From an uncultured Pseudomonadota bacterium (GTDB lineage: Bacteria > Pseudomonadota > Alphaproteobacteria > RF32 > CAG-239), in contig CASFNK010000060.1 of NCBI GenBank assembly GCA_949295995.1, positions 1 through 64,000 of the forward strand: 64,000 nt of DNA. The letters are read 5' to 3'. A program made the position numbers and the translations under genes. The notes below the pieces were generated by a model. That model was not told the origin of the DNA, made no database searches, and saw only the letters and a program-made list of their open reading frames with translations. Below are positions 43,735 to 50,783 of this stretch, in pieces (position 1 is the first letter of the stretch; every line of letters begins with the position of its first letter).

Positions 43735-43780
43735 CGGTCGCGAACCGCACGGTGGTAGCGAACCGAGCAATGGTAGCTAC
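43735..43780. repeat. 18-bp tandem repeat at the tRNA-Pro 3' end
   Basis: Two full units, CGGTCGCGAACCGCACGG (43735-43752) and TGGTAGCGAACCGAGCAA (43753-43770), and a partial third, TGGTAGCTAC, follow each other at exact 18-base spacing. The word TGGTAGC also occurs in the tRNA D-loop and in the repeat after rubrerythrin at 7711. The block is clearly GC-richer than its surroundings. Confidence 0.6.
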
Positions 43781-43787
43781 ATTTTAT

Positions 43788-43818
43788 AAGGGCATCTTTT
43801 GATGTCCTTTTTTTATTG
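43788..43818 (+). terminator. Terminator after the tRNA-Pro gene
   Basis: AAGGGCATC pairs with GATGTCCTT (one G-T) around a TTTT loop, followed by a T run. It ends the tRNA transcript together with the 18-bp repeats. Confidence 0.75.
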
Positions 43819-43887
43819 CTCGAAGTTAAATTAGTTTTAATATTAATTTATTATTTTAATTTTGTTTATTAAAAGTTTGAGGGCTGG

Positions 43888-44532
43888 ATGCAATATTTTT
43901 TTCAAAATCATAATTCTTCCGAGTTGATTGTTTTCTTTGCCGGTTGGGGATGTGATTATAATCAATTTGTTAACCTACATGATACATCGGATGTCTTGAT
44001 TTTATATGATTATCAAGACTTAGAATTAAATTTTGATTTTAATAAATATGCCAATATTTATCTGCTTGCCTATTCTGCCGGGGTTTTTGTATCTTGCCTG
44101 TTATCCGATAAAATTCCTGATGTCAGAAAAAAAATTGCGGTATGCGGCAATCCTTATTTGTTTGATAAAAAATTGGGCATATCCCCTACTCATCTTCAAG
44201 TTTTGCAAAATATTAGCTTGGATAACTATTTGGATTTCAGAAGAAAATATATGGTCTTCTCCGATAATGAATATGCAAGATATAATGAACTGCAATCTCT
44301 ACGCTCTCTTGAAAGTTGTCAAAGCGAATTAGCTTACTTACAACAACTTTATTTTGAGTATAAAGATAAAATTGTTCCTTGCTTTGACAAAGCCATTGTG
44401 GCGGCAGATGACTTGCTATTCAACCTCAATGCGCAAAAAGATTTTTATAAAGAAAAACTTTCTATTATCCCAAACGCTCGGCATCATATTTTCTTTCGTT
44501 TTAATAGCTTTGAAGAGCTTCTTAATACCTAA
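43888..44532 (+). CDS. BioG-like pimeloyl-ACP methyl ester esterase (DUF452)
   Basis: The 214-residue product fits the DUF452/BioG alpha/beta-hydrolase family that removes the methyl group from pimeloyl-ACP methyl ester in biotin precursor synthesis. It shows ELIVFFAGWGCD at the start and the nucleophile elbow LLAYSAGVF (Ser near 63). Then come an Asp in VAADDLLF and the catalytic His in NARHHIFF near the C-terminus. The length is normal. GAGGGCTGG precedes the ATG. No other biotin gene is in the window, so the pathway assignment depends on the rest of the genome. Confidence 0.75.
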   Translation: MQYFFQNHNSSELIVFFAGWGCDYNQFVNLHDTSDVLILYDYQDLELNFDFNKYANIYLLAYSAGVFVSCLLSDKIPDVRKKIAVCGNPYLFDKKLGISPTHLQVLQNISLDNYLDFRRKYMVFSDNEYARYNELQSLRSLESCQSELAYLQQLYFEYKDKIVPCFDKAIVAADDLLFNLNAQKDFYKEKLSIIPNARHHIFFRFNSFEELLNT

Positions 44533-44556
44533 CAATATTTGTTTTGTATCTATCTT

Positions 44557-45627
44557 TTATTCTCTTCTTTGACTTGATTGCCAAAGAGACAAAGTTTGAA
44601 TTTGTTGATTTAAGATTATCTGACAAGCCTTTGTATAAGCCTCTTTTGATGATATTTCAATGTCGGGAAATTGTCCCTCTTTTTCTTTTATTTCAACTCC
44701 GTTTCTGCTTCTTTTTCTATATTCCGTCCCTATTATGAGAGATCCTTGTTCAAAAGGAATTTCCACACAAGCACCTCCGGCAAAAGTTCCTGATGTGATT
44801 TCTCCGATTGTTTTGCTCTTGGGGATTTGGGAGAGCATAAAAATAGCCCCTTCCGTAGCCGAAGCACACCATCTATCCTGCAAAATATATATGTTCCCTC
44901 TAAACTTATCACCTTTTTGTGATTGATATTGCGTGGTTTGTGGTCGAATATGGTATGTCTGCCCCAGAATTTTTGCTTGTTTTTCGTTTTGAGGTTTTGC
45001 TTTAATAACCTCACACAAGTCAGCATAATTTAATGATTTTCCACTCATCCGCTCGCCTATTTCTTTGATGACTTCGGCGTCTCCTCCCGAATTGCCTCTA
45101 AAATCAAAAATAATATTCTGCCACTTGTGCTTCTCTTTTGCCTCAAAAAATGCTGATACAAACTCTTTTCTGCTCTGGACTTGCATCTCTGCATTCCCTC
45201 CAAATGAAGGTATTGCCACAATACCAATATTAACATTTCCCTTGAGTTGTGTGGCAATCATCCATTTGGGGTGCCCTTTTTGTATTTTGTAATGCTTAAA
45301 TTCTTTTATCCCTAAATTTTGTAAATTTTCGGTTGAGCTATAAGCTAAATTATGTGCTTTTCTGGAATAAGGAGGCTCCTTTTTGGCGACTAATTGCCGG
45401 TGTTGTGAATCAAACAGCGATATGTGATTATCCGGAACAAAATCTTTAATTATTTTGCCTAACTGCTTGAGTTGAGAATCTATTTCTTTTGTCTCATCTA
45501 TTTCAGATACAGCTTGGGAAAAAGTTTGTTTTTGGAGATGGACTTTTTCACTTTGTTCGGTTTGCGAATAATTCCACTCCGGTAAGTTATTCAAAATAAA
45601 GTCTGCATATTGTTGAATTAAGCTCAT
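44557..45627 (-). CDS. S41 family (tail-specific/C-terminal processing) peptidase-like protein
   Basis: The 356-residue product has the S41 core: GIVAIPSFG, then IIFDFRGNSGGD (about 194-205), ILQDRWCASATEGA with the likely catalytic Ser (about 257-265), and IGEITSGTFAGG. A usual PDZ domain is not obvious. No signal peptide is visible, which is unusual since most S41 proteases are exported. Helical N-terminal residues (1-100) may replace the PDZ part. The protein could be a cytoplasmic peptidase, and a signal peptide in a longer reading frame is unlikely given AAAGGATAG before the ATG. Confidence 0.75.
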   Translation of the reverse strand: MSLIQQYADFILNNLPEWNYSQTEQSEKVHLQKQTFSQAVSEIDETKEIDSQLKQLGKIIKDFVPDNHISLFDSQHRQLVAKKEPPYSRKAHNLAYSSTENLQNLGIKEFKHYKIQKGHPKWMIATQLKGNVNIGIVAIPSFGGNAEMQVQSRKEFVSAFFEAKEKHKWQNIIFDFRGNSGGDAEVIKEIGERMSGKSLNYADLCEVIKAKPQNEKQAKILGQTYHIRPQTTQYQSQKGDKFRGNIYILQDRWCASATEGAIFMLSQIPKSKTIGEITSGTFAGGACVEIPFEQGSLIIGTEYRKRSRNGVEIKEKEGQFPDIEISSKEAYTKACQIILNQQIQTLSLWQSSQRRE

Positions 45628-45693
45628 ATTTCTATCCTTTGTTATATCATACTGAATTTTCTGAAAAATGTAAATCGTTTCATTTAAAATCTC

Positions 45694-45721
45694 TTGACTC
45701 TTTAAAATTTAGGTATATACC
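45694..45721 (+). promoter_or_regulatory. Possible promoter of the 45775 gene
   Basis: TTGACT (45694-45699) and TATACC (45716-45721) are 16 bases apart. A TATATA overlapping the -10 also fits with shorter spacing. The leader contains TTATTCACTT, a word shared with the leader of the gene at 50784. Confidence 0.4.
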
Positions 45722-45774
45722 AACTTTCAATTATCTATTATTTTTGATTTATTCACTTCTAAAACTTTAAAATT

Positions 45775-46311
45775 ATGAAACAGTTAAAAACAAAAGAAGA
45801 TTACGCTAAGTTATTTAAAGGGTTATTGGACTTAGCCGGTGTAAGTGAAAAAGAGTTTCAGGCTTATTTGTTGGGATTAAGAAGTTACCCTAAAGCCGGT
45901 GATTTCCAACTCAAAAACAAGGCTTTCCAAGCAGAGCCTAAATGGAGTCAAGAGTGGGGAATCTATTTTACCCCCAACCAGTATGTCAACATTGATGCCA
46001 TGAATAATTGGAAAAAGAATTTGACTGCTGATGAAGTCAAATTGTGGGCAAAGATGTTCAATTACCGTATTCCGACTCAGCTCGAACTTGAAGCTATTGT
46101 ACCGGTTGTCAGCAGTGTCAACTCATCTCTTTGTAAGGTAGGGATGCGACAGCATATTCTCTCCCAAGATTTAGTGCAGAAATGTTGGTCGGTTGAAGCA
46201 TTGCAGACTGTCCGAAAAGATGAAACCAGACGATTGATTGTCGTTGAATATCAAGAAAACTTGCCCGAAATTCTGCCGTTCCTCGCTCAGTTGAAACCGC
46301 AGTTTGAATAA
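45775..46311 (+). CDS. Hypothetical protein, 178 residues, SD-less leader
   Basis: The family is unknown. The product has no signal peptide or membrane segment. The first 60 residues are helical and polar (MKQLKTKEDYAKLFKGLLD); the middle has aromatic-rich strands (SQEWGIYFTPNQYVNIDAMNNW). The leader AAAACTTTAAAATT before ATG has no Shine-Dalgarno site and resembles Bacteroidota initiation regions. A promoter and a good terminator frame it as a single gene. It is convergent with the MerR gene. Confidence 0.55.
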   Translation: MKQLKTKEDYAKLFKGLLDLAGVSEKEFQAYLLGLRSYPKAGDFQLKNKAFQAEPKWSQEWGIYFTPNQYVNIDAMNNWKKNLTADEVKLWAKMFNYRIPTQLELEAIVPVVSSVNSSLCKVGMRQHILSQDLVQKCWSVEALQTVRKDETRRLIVVEYQENLPEILPFLAQLKPQFE

Positions 46312-46330
46312 CCGCCTCATCAGGACAAAC

Positions 46331-46363
46331 AAAAAAGCACCATCTTTGCAGATGGTGTTTTTA
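46331..46363. terminator. Terminator between the 45775 gene and MerR
   Basis: AAAAAGCACCATCT pairs with AGATGGTGTTTTT around a TTGC loop. It serves the two convergent genes. Confidence 0.85.
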
Positions 46364-46374
46364 ATTATTATCAA

Positions 46375-46785
46375 CTAGTTACTAACTTTACTTAAAGTAT
46401 CACTTAAATCTTTTGTTATTTCTTGAAGCTGTGTTCGGAGAGAATTTAAGAATTCCCTACTCTCTTCACTTAATTCAATATCTGTTGGAGATTCCTCAAA
46501 AAAATCTTTTTGAATTTCTTCTCCCAAGAGGTTCTTTAACCCTTTTTCCTTAAATAACTTTTGAACACCCTCAATGGTGTAGCGCTTATCGTACAAGTAA
46601 TTGCGAATTAATTTAACGATTTCAACGTCGTCAGGGCGATAATAACGTCTGCCGCCGCTCCTTTTCATTGGCTTTATTTGCGGAAATTTGGTTTCCCAAA
46701 AGCGTAAGACGTGGGTTGCAACCCCTAACTCCTCAGCTACTTCAGCTATGGTACGGAAAGCTGCTTTTGATTTATTAACAACCAT
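46375..46785 (-). CDS. MerR family transcriptional regulator
   Basis: The 136-residue protein has the N-terminal MerR winged helix-turn-helix (about 10-80: [26 protein letters not shown], then [17 protein letters not shown]), and a coiled C-terminal tail with no effector Cys. Its position just after ihfA in the rpmF-plsX-fabH-ihfA order is a conserved feature in Alphaproteobacteria, where the gene is usually of unknown target. AAGAGAAAGAC precedes the ATG. It is probably the last gene of that operon. Confidence 0.9.
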   Translation of the reverse strand: MVVNKSKAAFRTIAEVAEELGVATHVLRFWETKFPQIKPMKRSGGRRYYRPDDVEIVKLIRNYLYDKRYTIEGVQKLFKEKGLKNLLGEEIQKDFFEESPTDIELSEESREFLNSLRTQLQEITKDLSDTLSKVSN

Positions 46786-46801
46786 GTCTTTCTCTTAAAC
46801 C

Positions 46802-47092
46802 TTAGGCGTTGATTATTTTTCTCATGGTTTGAGAGGGCTTAAATGAAATGACTCGGCGCGGCGTAATTACTGCCTCAACACCGGTCTTCGGATTGCGGCC
46901 AGAACGAGCATTTTTGTTACGCAAAGCAAATGTTCCGAAAGATGATAACTTTACATCGTTGCCTTTGACCAATTCTTGTGTCATTTCATCTAATATCATA
47001 TCTAAAATATCATTAGAATCTTTGCGGGATAAGCCGATTTCTTCATATATGGTTTCCGCAACATCTGCACGTGTAATCGTTTTCATTTTCAT
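46802..47092 (-). CDS. ihfA: Integration host factor subunit alpha
   Basis: IHF binds and bends DNA as a heterodimer with IhfB, acting in nucleoid structure, replication and transcription. The 96-residue product shows TITRADVAETIYEEIGLSR, then VKLSSFGTFALRNKNARSGR and GRNPKTGVEAVITPRRV with the DNA-arm residues (Pro at the kink), typical of the alpha subunit. The start is placed at 47092 with AAAGGA upstream; the ATG two codons further on is nearly as good. Flanked by MerR and fabH. Confidence 0.93.
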   Translation of the reverse strand: MKMKTITRADVAETIYEEIGLSRKDSNDILDMILDEMTQELVKGNDVKLSSFGTFALRNKNARSGRNPKTGVEAVITPRRVISFKPSQTMRKIINA

Positions 47093-47197
47093 AACATCCT
47101 TTAATATAATTAAATTACATAACTCTTTATGGAGATGAATTATAATATAATTCACCAAAATACAAGTATCTGTTTGGATTATTTCACAGATATTTTT

Positions 47198-48178
47198 TTA
47201 AATTCTTACTAAGGCTCCGCCCCAAGTAAAACCGGCTCCCATGGCGGTTAAAACAACCAAATCGCCTTTTTTGATATGACCGTTGGCAATCTCTTCTGAC
47301 AAGGCAACCGGAATCGTGGCGGCAGAAGTGTTTGCCGTATGATCAATCGTTACTATTACCTTTTCATCGGGCAAATTCAATTTTTTACCAACATTTTCAA
47401 TAATGCGGGCATTCGCTTGGTGCGGCAGCAACCAATCAATATCTTCTGATCCGACTCCGGCTTGTTCCATCACATTTTCAGCGGCTTGTGTCAATGCGTT
47501 AACGGCAAACTTGAAGACTTCTTTACCATCCATTGTAATAAAGCCCGCTTTTTGCGTGGTGCTGACACCACCGGTGGTCTTTAATTGCTCATAATGGCTG
47601 CCGTCGGCATATAATTTTGTTGCCAAAACTCCTTTATCTGCCGCAGTTCCCTCTCCTTCACAAGCGCGCAAAATTACAGCTCCGGCTCCATCGCCAAACA
47701 AAACACAAGTGTTTCTATCGGTCCAATCCGTAATTTTTGATAAAGTTTCCGCACCAATCACCAGTGCCGTCTTAATTTGACCTAAACGAATCATATTATC
47801 TGCCATGGTCAATGCATAAACAAATCCTGAGCACGCCGCAGAAATATCCGTCGTAATGGTTCCAGAGCGAGTGCCTAATTTGCCGGAAATTTTAGCCGCT
47901 GTTGAAGGCGTCGTATCATCTGTCGTAACGGTAGCGACGATTATCATATCCAAATCTTGTGCAGAAATATTAGCTGATTTCAAAGCATTATTTGCTGCAA
48001 TTAAAGAAATATCTGAAGTAAATTCATTTTCTGCCGCTACATGGCGAGACTTAATACCTGTACGAGTGCTAATCCACTCATCGTTGGTATCAACCATTTT
48101 GGCCATGTCATCATTGGTTAGAACTTTGGCCGGAAGATAGTGGCCAAAGCCGATAAGTTCAGATCTAATAAGCGTCAT
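47198..48178 (-). CDS. fabH: Beta-ketoacyl-ACP synthase III (KAS III)
   Basis: FabH starts fatty acid elongation by condensing acetyl-CoA with malonyl-ACP. The 326-residue product has the catalytic Cys116 in DISAACSGFVYAL, the His of LPHQANAR (about 253) and the Asn of HTANTSAATIP (about 283). The last motif is usually HGNTSA, so the Thr-Ala-Asn form is slightly odd but keeps the key Asn. GFGHYLP begins the chain as in other FabH. It overlaps the plsX 3' end by 14 bases, so translation is coupled. Confidence 0.95.
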   Translation of the reverse strand: MTLIRSELIGFGHYLPAKVLTNDDMAKMVDTNDEWISTRTGIKSRHVAAENEFTSDISLIAANNALKSANISAQDLDMIIVATVTTDDTTPSTAAKISGKLGTRSGTITTDISAACSGFVYALTMADNMIRLGQIKTALVIGAETLSKITDWTDRNTCVLFGDGAGAVILRACEGEGTAADKGVLATKLYADGSHYEQLKTTGGVSTTQKAGFITMDGKEVFKFAVNALTQAAENVMEQAGVGSEDIDWLLPHQANARIIENVGKKLNLPDEKVIVTIDHTANTSAATIPVALSEEIANGHIKKGDLVVLTAMGAGFTWGGALVRI

Positions 48179-49226
48179 ATAAAATTTCCTGTGATAATAA
48201 GTCTAAATCTACATTTTCCAGCTCATCGCGAATTGTACTTACAAAATCTTGACGAACCAGTTTGAGCGCGTTTTCAACCGCTACCGAATAGCCAAGTGCA
48301 TCCGTTCCACCATGGCTTTTAACTGACAAACCATTAAGACCTACAAACATTGCACCGTTGTACAGTCTCGGATCCATCGTCTTTTTCAAATTTAAGCCTA
48401 CACCCAACATAAAAGGTAAGCCCAATTTTGCCAACCATGACTTTTTTATGGCATTTTTCAAAAGTCGAACAACTAATTTGGCTGTTCCTTCCGTTGACTT
48501 GAGAGCAATATTTCCGGTAAATCCATCAGCGACAACAACATCTGCCTTGCCATTTGGCAATTCGTGCGGCTCAATATAACCAATAAAATCAATATCTAAC
48601 TGTGAATTACGGATAATTTTGGCGGCCTGATGAATTTCTTCTTTGCCTTTCATCTCCTCAGCACCAATATTCAGCAATGCAACGCGCGGTTTTTCTATAC
48701 CAAGAGCATGTTTGGCTACAATATTGCCCATCAGAGCAAATTCAGCCAAATTTACGGCATCACATTCCGTATTGGCTCCCAAATCGAGCATTACATATTT
48801 ACCCGTCAAATGCGGCATAATGCTGACAATTGCCGGACGATGTATTCTTTGAATGGTTTTTAATGTTAGCTTAGAAATTGCCATCAATGCTCCGGTGTTA
48901 CCTGCCGAAACAATCGCCTTTGCCTCGCCTTTACGGACGGCATCTATTGCCATATACATGCTCGTGTTGCGATTGCGAATGACTTGGGAGGGCTTATCCT
49001 CATTACGTACGACTTCCGGTGCGTTGCGCAACTCACATACTTTTTTCAAATTAGGATAAGTGTTTAATACGGGGAGAACTTTGCTTTCATCTCCGAAGAG
49101 CAAAAAACGCACATCGGGATTTTTTTTCGACGCAATAGCTAATCCCTCAATTACGACTCTGGGGGAATTATCTCCCCCCATCGCGTCTATTGATATGACC
49201 AGATTATCAGACAAAACCTGCTCCAT
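48165..49226 (-). CDS. plsX: Phosphate acyltransferase PlsX
   Basis: PlsX converts acyl-ACP to acyl-phosphate, the first step of phospholipid synthesis with PlsY. The 353-residue product has ISIDAMGGDNSPRVVIEGL at the start, VSAGNTGALM, MLDLGANTEC, and VADGFTGNIALKSTEG, all standard motifs. The ATG at 49226 was chosen over the TTG at 49265 because homologues begin near VISIDAMGGD; the ribosome site is weak. It is coupled to fabH by overlap. Confidence 0.94.
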   Translation of the reverse strand: MEQVLSDNLVISIDAMGGDNSPRVVIEGLAIASKKNPDVRFLLFGDESKVLPVLNTYPNLKKVCELRNAPEVVRNEDKPSQVIRNRNTSMYMAIDAVRKGEAKAIVSAGNTGALMAISKLTLKTIQRIHRPAIVSIMPHLTGKYVMLDLGANTECDAVNLAEFALMGNIVAKHALGIEKPRVALLNIGAEEMKGKEEIHQAAKIIRNSQLDIDFIGYIEPHELPNGKADVVVADGFTGNIALKSTEGTAKLVVRLLKNAIKKSWLAKLGLPFMLGVGLNLKKTMDPRLYNGAMFVGLNGLSVKSHGGTDALGYSVAVENALKLVRQDFVSTIRDELENVDLDLLSQEILYDAY

Positions 49227-49277
49227 ATAATGATATTGGCTTGACTTAAAAAAGCATCTAAGCAAGCCGGTTAAAGA

Positions 49278-49469
49278 CTATTCTTGCGAAGCTGTCTCTT
49301 GTTTAACAACTTCACGTTTGTTGTATTGTCCGCAGGACGGGCATACATTGTGAGGTCTTTTCAACTCACCGCAGTTCGGGCATTCTTGATAAGAATTTGC
49401 ACTCAATGCATCATGTGAACGACGCATATTGCGGCGGGATGTTGATGTTTTGTGTTTTGGTGTAGCCAT
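49278..49469 (-). CDS. rpmF: Ribosomal protein bL32
   Basis: The 63-residue protein has the L32 start [21 protein letters not shown] and a full zinc ribbon (CPNCG at about 30-34, CPSCG at about 45-49), so this organism uses the Zn-binding form. It lies in front of plsX in the conserved order rpmF-plsX-fabH. The ribosome site is weak (AAGAAA). Confidence 0.95.
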   Translation of the reverse strand: MATPKHKTSTSRRNMRRSHDALSANSYQECPNCGELKRPHNVCPSCGQYNKREVVKQETASQE

Positions 49470-49523
49470 TTTCTTATACTCTATATTATTAGTTATGATT
49501 AAAAACCAATTTTCCAGACGTCA

Positions 49524-49552
49524 TTATTAACCTATTTCATTTTTAAAATCAA
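49524..49552 (-). promoter_or_regulatory. Promoter of the rpmF-plsX-fabH-ihfA-MerR operon
   Basis: On the minus strand TTGATT (49547-49552) and TAATAA (49524-49529) are 17 bases apart, 55 bases before rpmF. The operon would end at the terminator at 46331. Confidence 0.5.
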
Positions 49553-49624
49553 CAATTAAAATGCTTTCCGGAAGGCTTTATTTGACCTTTTACTCAATAT
49601 TTTCTCTTTTGGCAAGCATATTTT

Positions 49625-50143
49625 TTATTTTTTTAGTTTTTCCAAAATTTTAAATGGATTTTCTTTTCTCTCTTCTTCCTGCGAAAATTCACTCTTCCAC
49701 TCAAAAACCTCGCCTTCTTGCCTTGGATAATCCTCCAATACCAAAGCTAACTGCTCTAGTGCAATCTCGGCTAAATCTATTTTGCCATCAATGACAATAT
49801 CGGGTATATCTTCATCAAAATCAACTTCTTCCTCTTTCTGAGTGTTATATGTCGCTTTGGTATCAAACAAAACCTCAAATTCCGGCGTGTATGTCTTCAA
49901 AAAATACTCAAGACTAATTACACTTTGCAGACGTAATGTTGCTTTCAAATTTCCCCAGACTTTTAAAAGATGCTCTTTTTTATTGAGTTTAGTATAAACA
50001 TCCGCCTCAAAGCTCTCAACCGCCGGAACTTGCAAAATTTCTTCTATTTCTTGCAAATTGTCCGGAGTTGCCGTTAAGTGATAGTGCTGTTCTCCAGATG
50101 AGATATCTTCAACTATCAACGGATATGAAAAATGTTTTTGCAT
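49625..50143 (-). CDS. yceD: DUF177 (YceD) family protein
   Basis: The 172-residue product is of the YceD type, linked to rRNA (23S) accumulation in bacteria and found upstream of rpmF. The family's DUF177 core lies at about 60-150 (LKATLRLQSVISL, then DFDEDIPDIVIDGKIDLAEIALEQLALVL). It has no Cys pairs in the usual YceD position. AAGGAAAG precedes the ATG. It is divergent from bamE, as in other Alphaproteobacteria. Confidence 0.85.
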   Translation of the reverse strand: MQKHFSYPLIVEDISSGEQHYHLTATPDNLQEIEEILQVPAVESFEADVYTKLNKKEHLLKVWGNLKATLRLQSVISLEYFLKTYTPEFEVLFDTKATYNTQKEEEVDFDEDIPDIVIDGKIDLAEIALEQLALVLEDYPRQEGEVFEWKSEFSQEEERKENPFKILEKLKK

Positions 50144-50208
50144 TAAATCTTTCCTTGTGATATGTTGTTGCTTGTTGTTATTTATGTTTTAACGGTAAGG
50201 GATTAAAG

Positions 50209-50670
50209 ATGTCAACCCGCAAATTACTTTTGTTAAGTTCCTTTGTTATCATGATGTCTTCTGCTTGCAGTAGCGATATGTTTATTACTCATAACGGAAA
50301 TATGCCCTCAAATGAGAGAATCAGCCAACTCAGAGTCGGACAAACTCGTGCAGAAGTGCATCAAATTCTCGGGGCTCCTTCAAATATCGTATCTTTAGAT
50401 AAAAATACTTGGATTTATATGTCCTCTGATATCAAACGAGTGGCTTTCTTCTCGCCTCAAGAAGTTGAACGTGATGTCTTAACTATTCGTTTTAACGACC
50501 AAAATCAAGTTGCTCAAATTGACCGCTTAACCAAAAAAGACGGTAAAGAAATCAAAGTAAGTACAGATAAAACCGAAACGCTCGGTCATAATCCCGGATT
50601 TTTCAGAAAATACTTCGGTGGGGTCGGACAATTTATGCCTTTTCCGACCAATGTTAACCCCAACAGATAA
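50209..50670 (+). CDS. bamE: Outer membrane assembly lipoprotein BamE
   Basis: BamE is a lipoprotein of the BAM complex that folds outer-membrane proteins, including the autotransporter barrel in this window. The 153-residue product has a lipoprotein signal (lipobox SSAC, Cys near 20), then the SmpA/OmlA core: NERISQLRVGQTRAEVHQILGAPS (about 36-59), WIYMSS and LTIRFNDQNQVAQID. AAGGGATTAAAG precedes the ATG. The gap to yceD holds divergent promoters that I cannot define exactly. Confidence 0.9.
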   Translation: MSTRKLLLLSSFVIMMSSACSSDMFITHNGNMPSNERISQLRVGQTRAEVHQILGAPSNIVSLDKNTWIYMSSDIKRVAFFSPQEVERDVLTIRFNDQNQVAQIDRLTKKDGKEIKVSTDKTETLGHNPGFFRKYFGGVGQFMPFPTNVNPNR

Positions 50671-50700
50671 AGCAAGCCCCTTTCATGGGACTTTTTTCTT
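50671..50700 (+). terminator. Terminator of bamE
   Basis: AAGCCCC pairs with GGGACTT, with one mismatch, around TTTCAT, and a T run follows just after the stop codon. Confidence 0.65.
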
Positions 50701-50715
50701 AATCAACAAAATTTG

Positions 50716-50743
50716 TTGCTCTTTTTTTATTTTATGCTATTAA
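50716..50743 (+). promoter_or_regulatory. Possible promoter of the 50784 gene
   Basis: TTGCTC (50716-50721) and TATTAA (50738-50743) are 16 bases apart. TATTAATG is shared with the promoter of the 37000-37515 gene, another SD-less gene. Confidence 0.4.
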
Positions 50744-50783
50744 TGTTGCAAATATTTATTATTCACTTTTAATTATTTAGCTT

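Noticed and set aside
43649-43780. Possible prophage or island attachment site at tRNA-Pro
   Set aside because: No integrase, no direct repeat of the tRNA 3' end elsewhere in the window, and downstream genes look ordinary. The 18-bp repeat is a better description.
49561-49653. A 30-residue plus-strand membrane-like ORF in the gap upstream of rpmF
   Set aside because: No ribosome-binding site; it runs into the end of yceD on the opposite strand and overlaps the presumed promoter-side region of rpmF. It is most likely chance in T-rich DNA.
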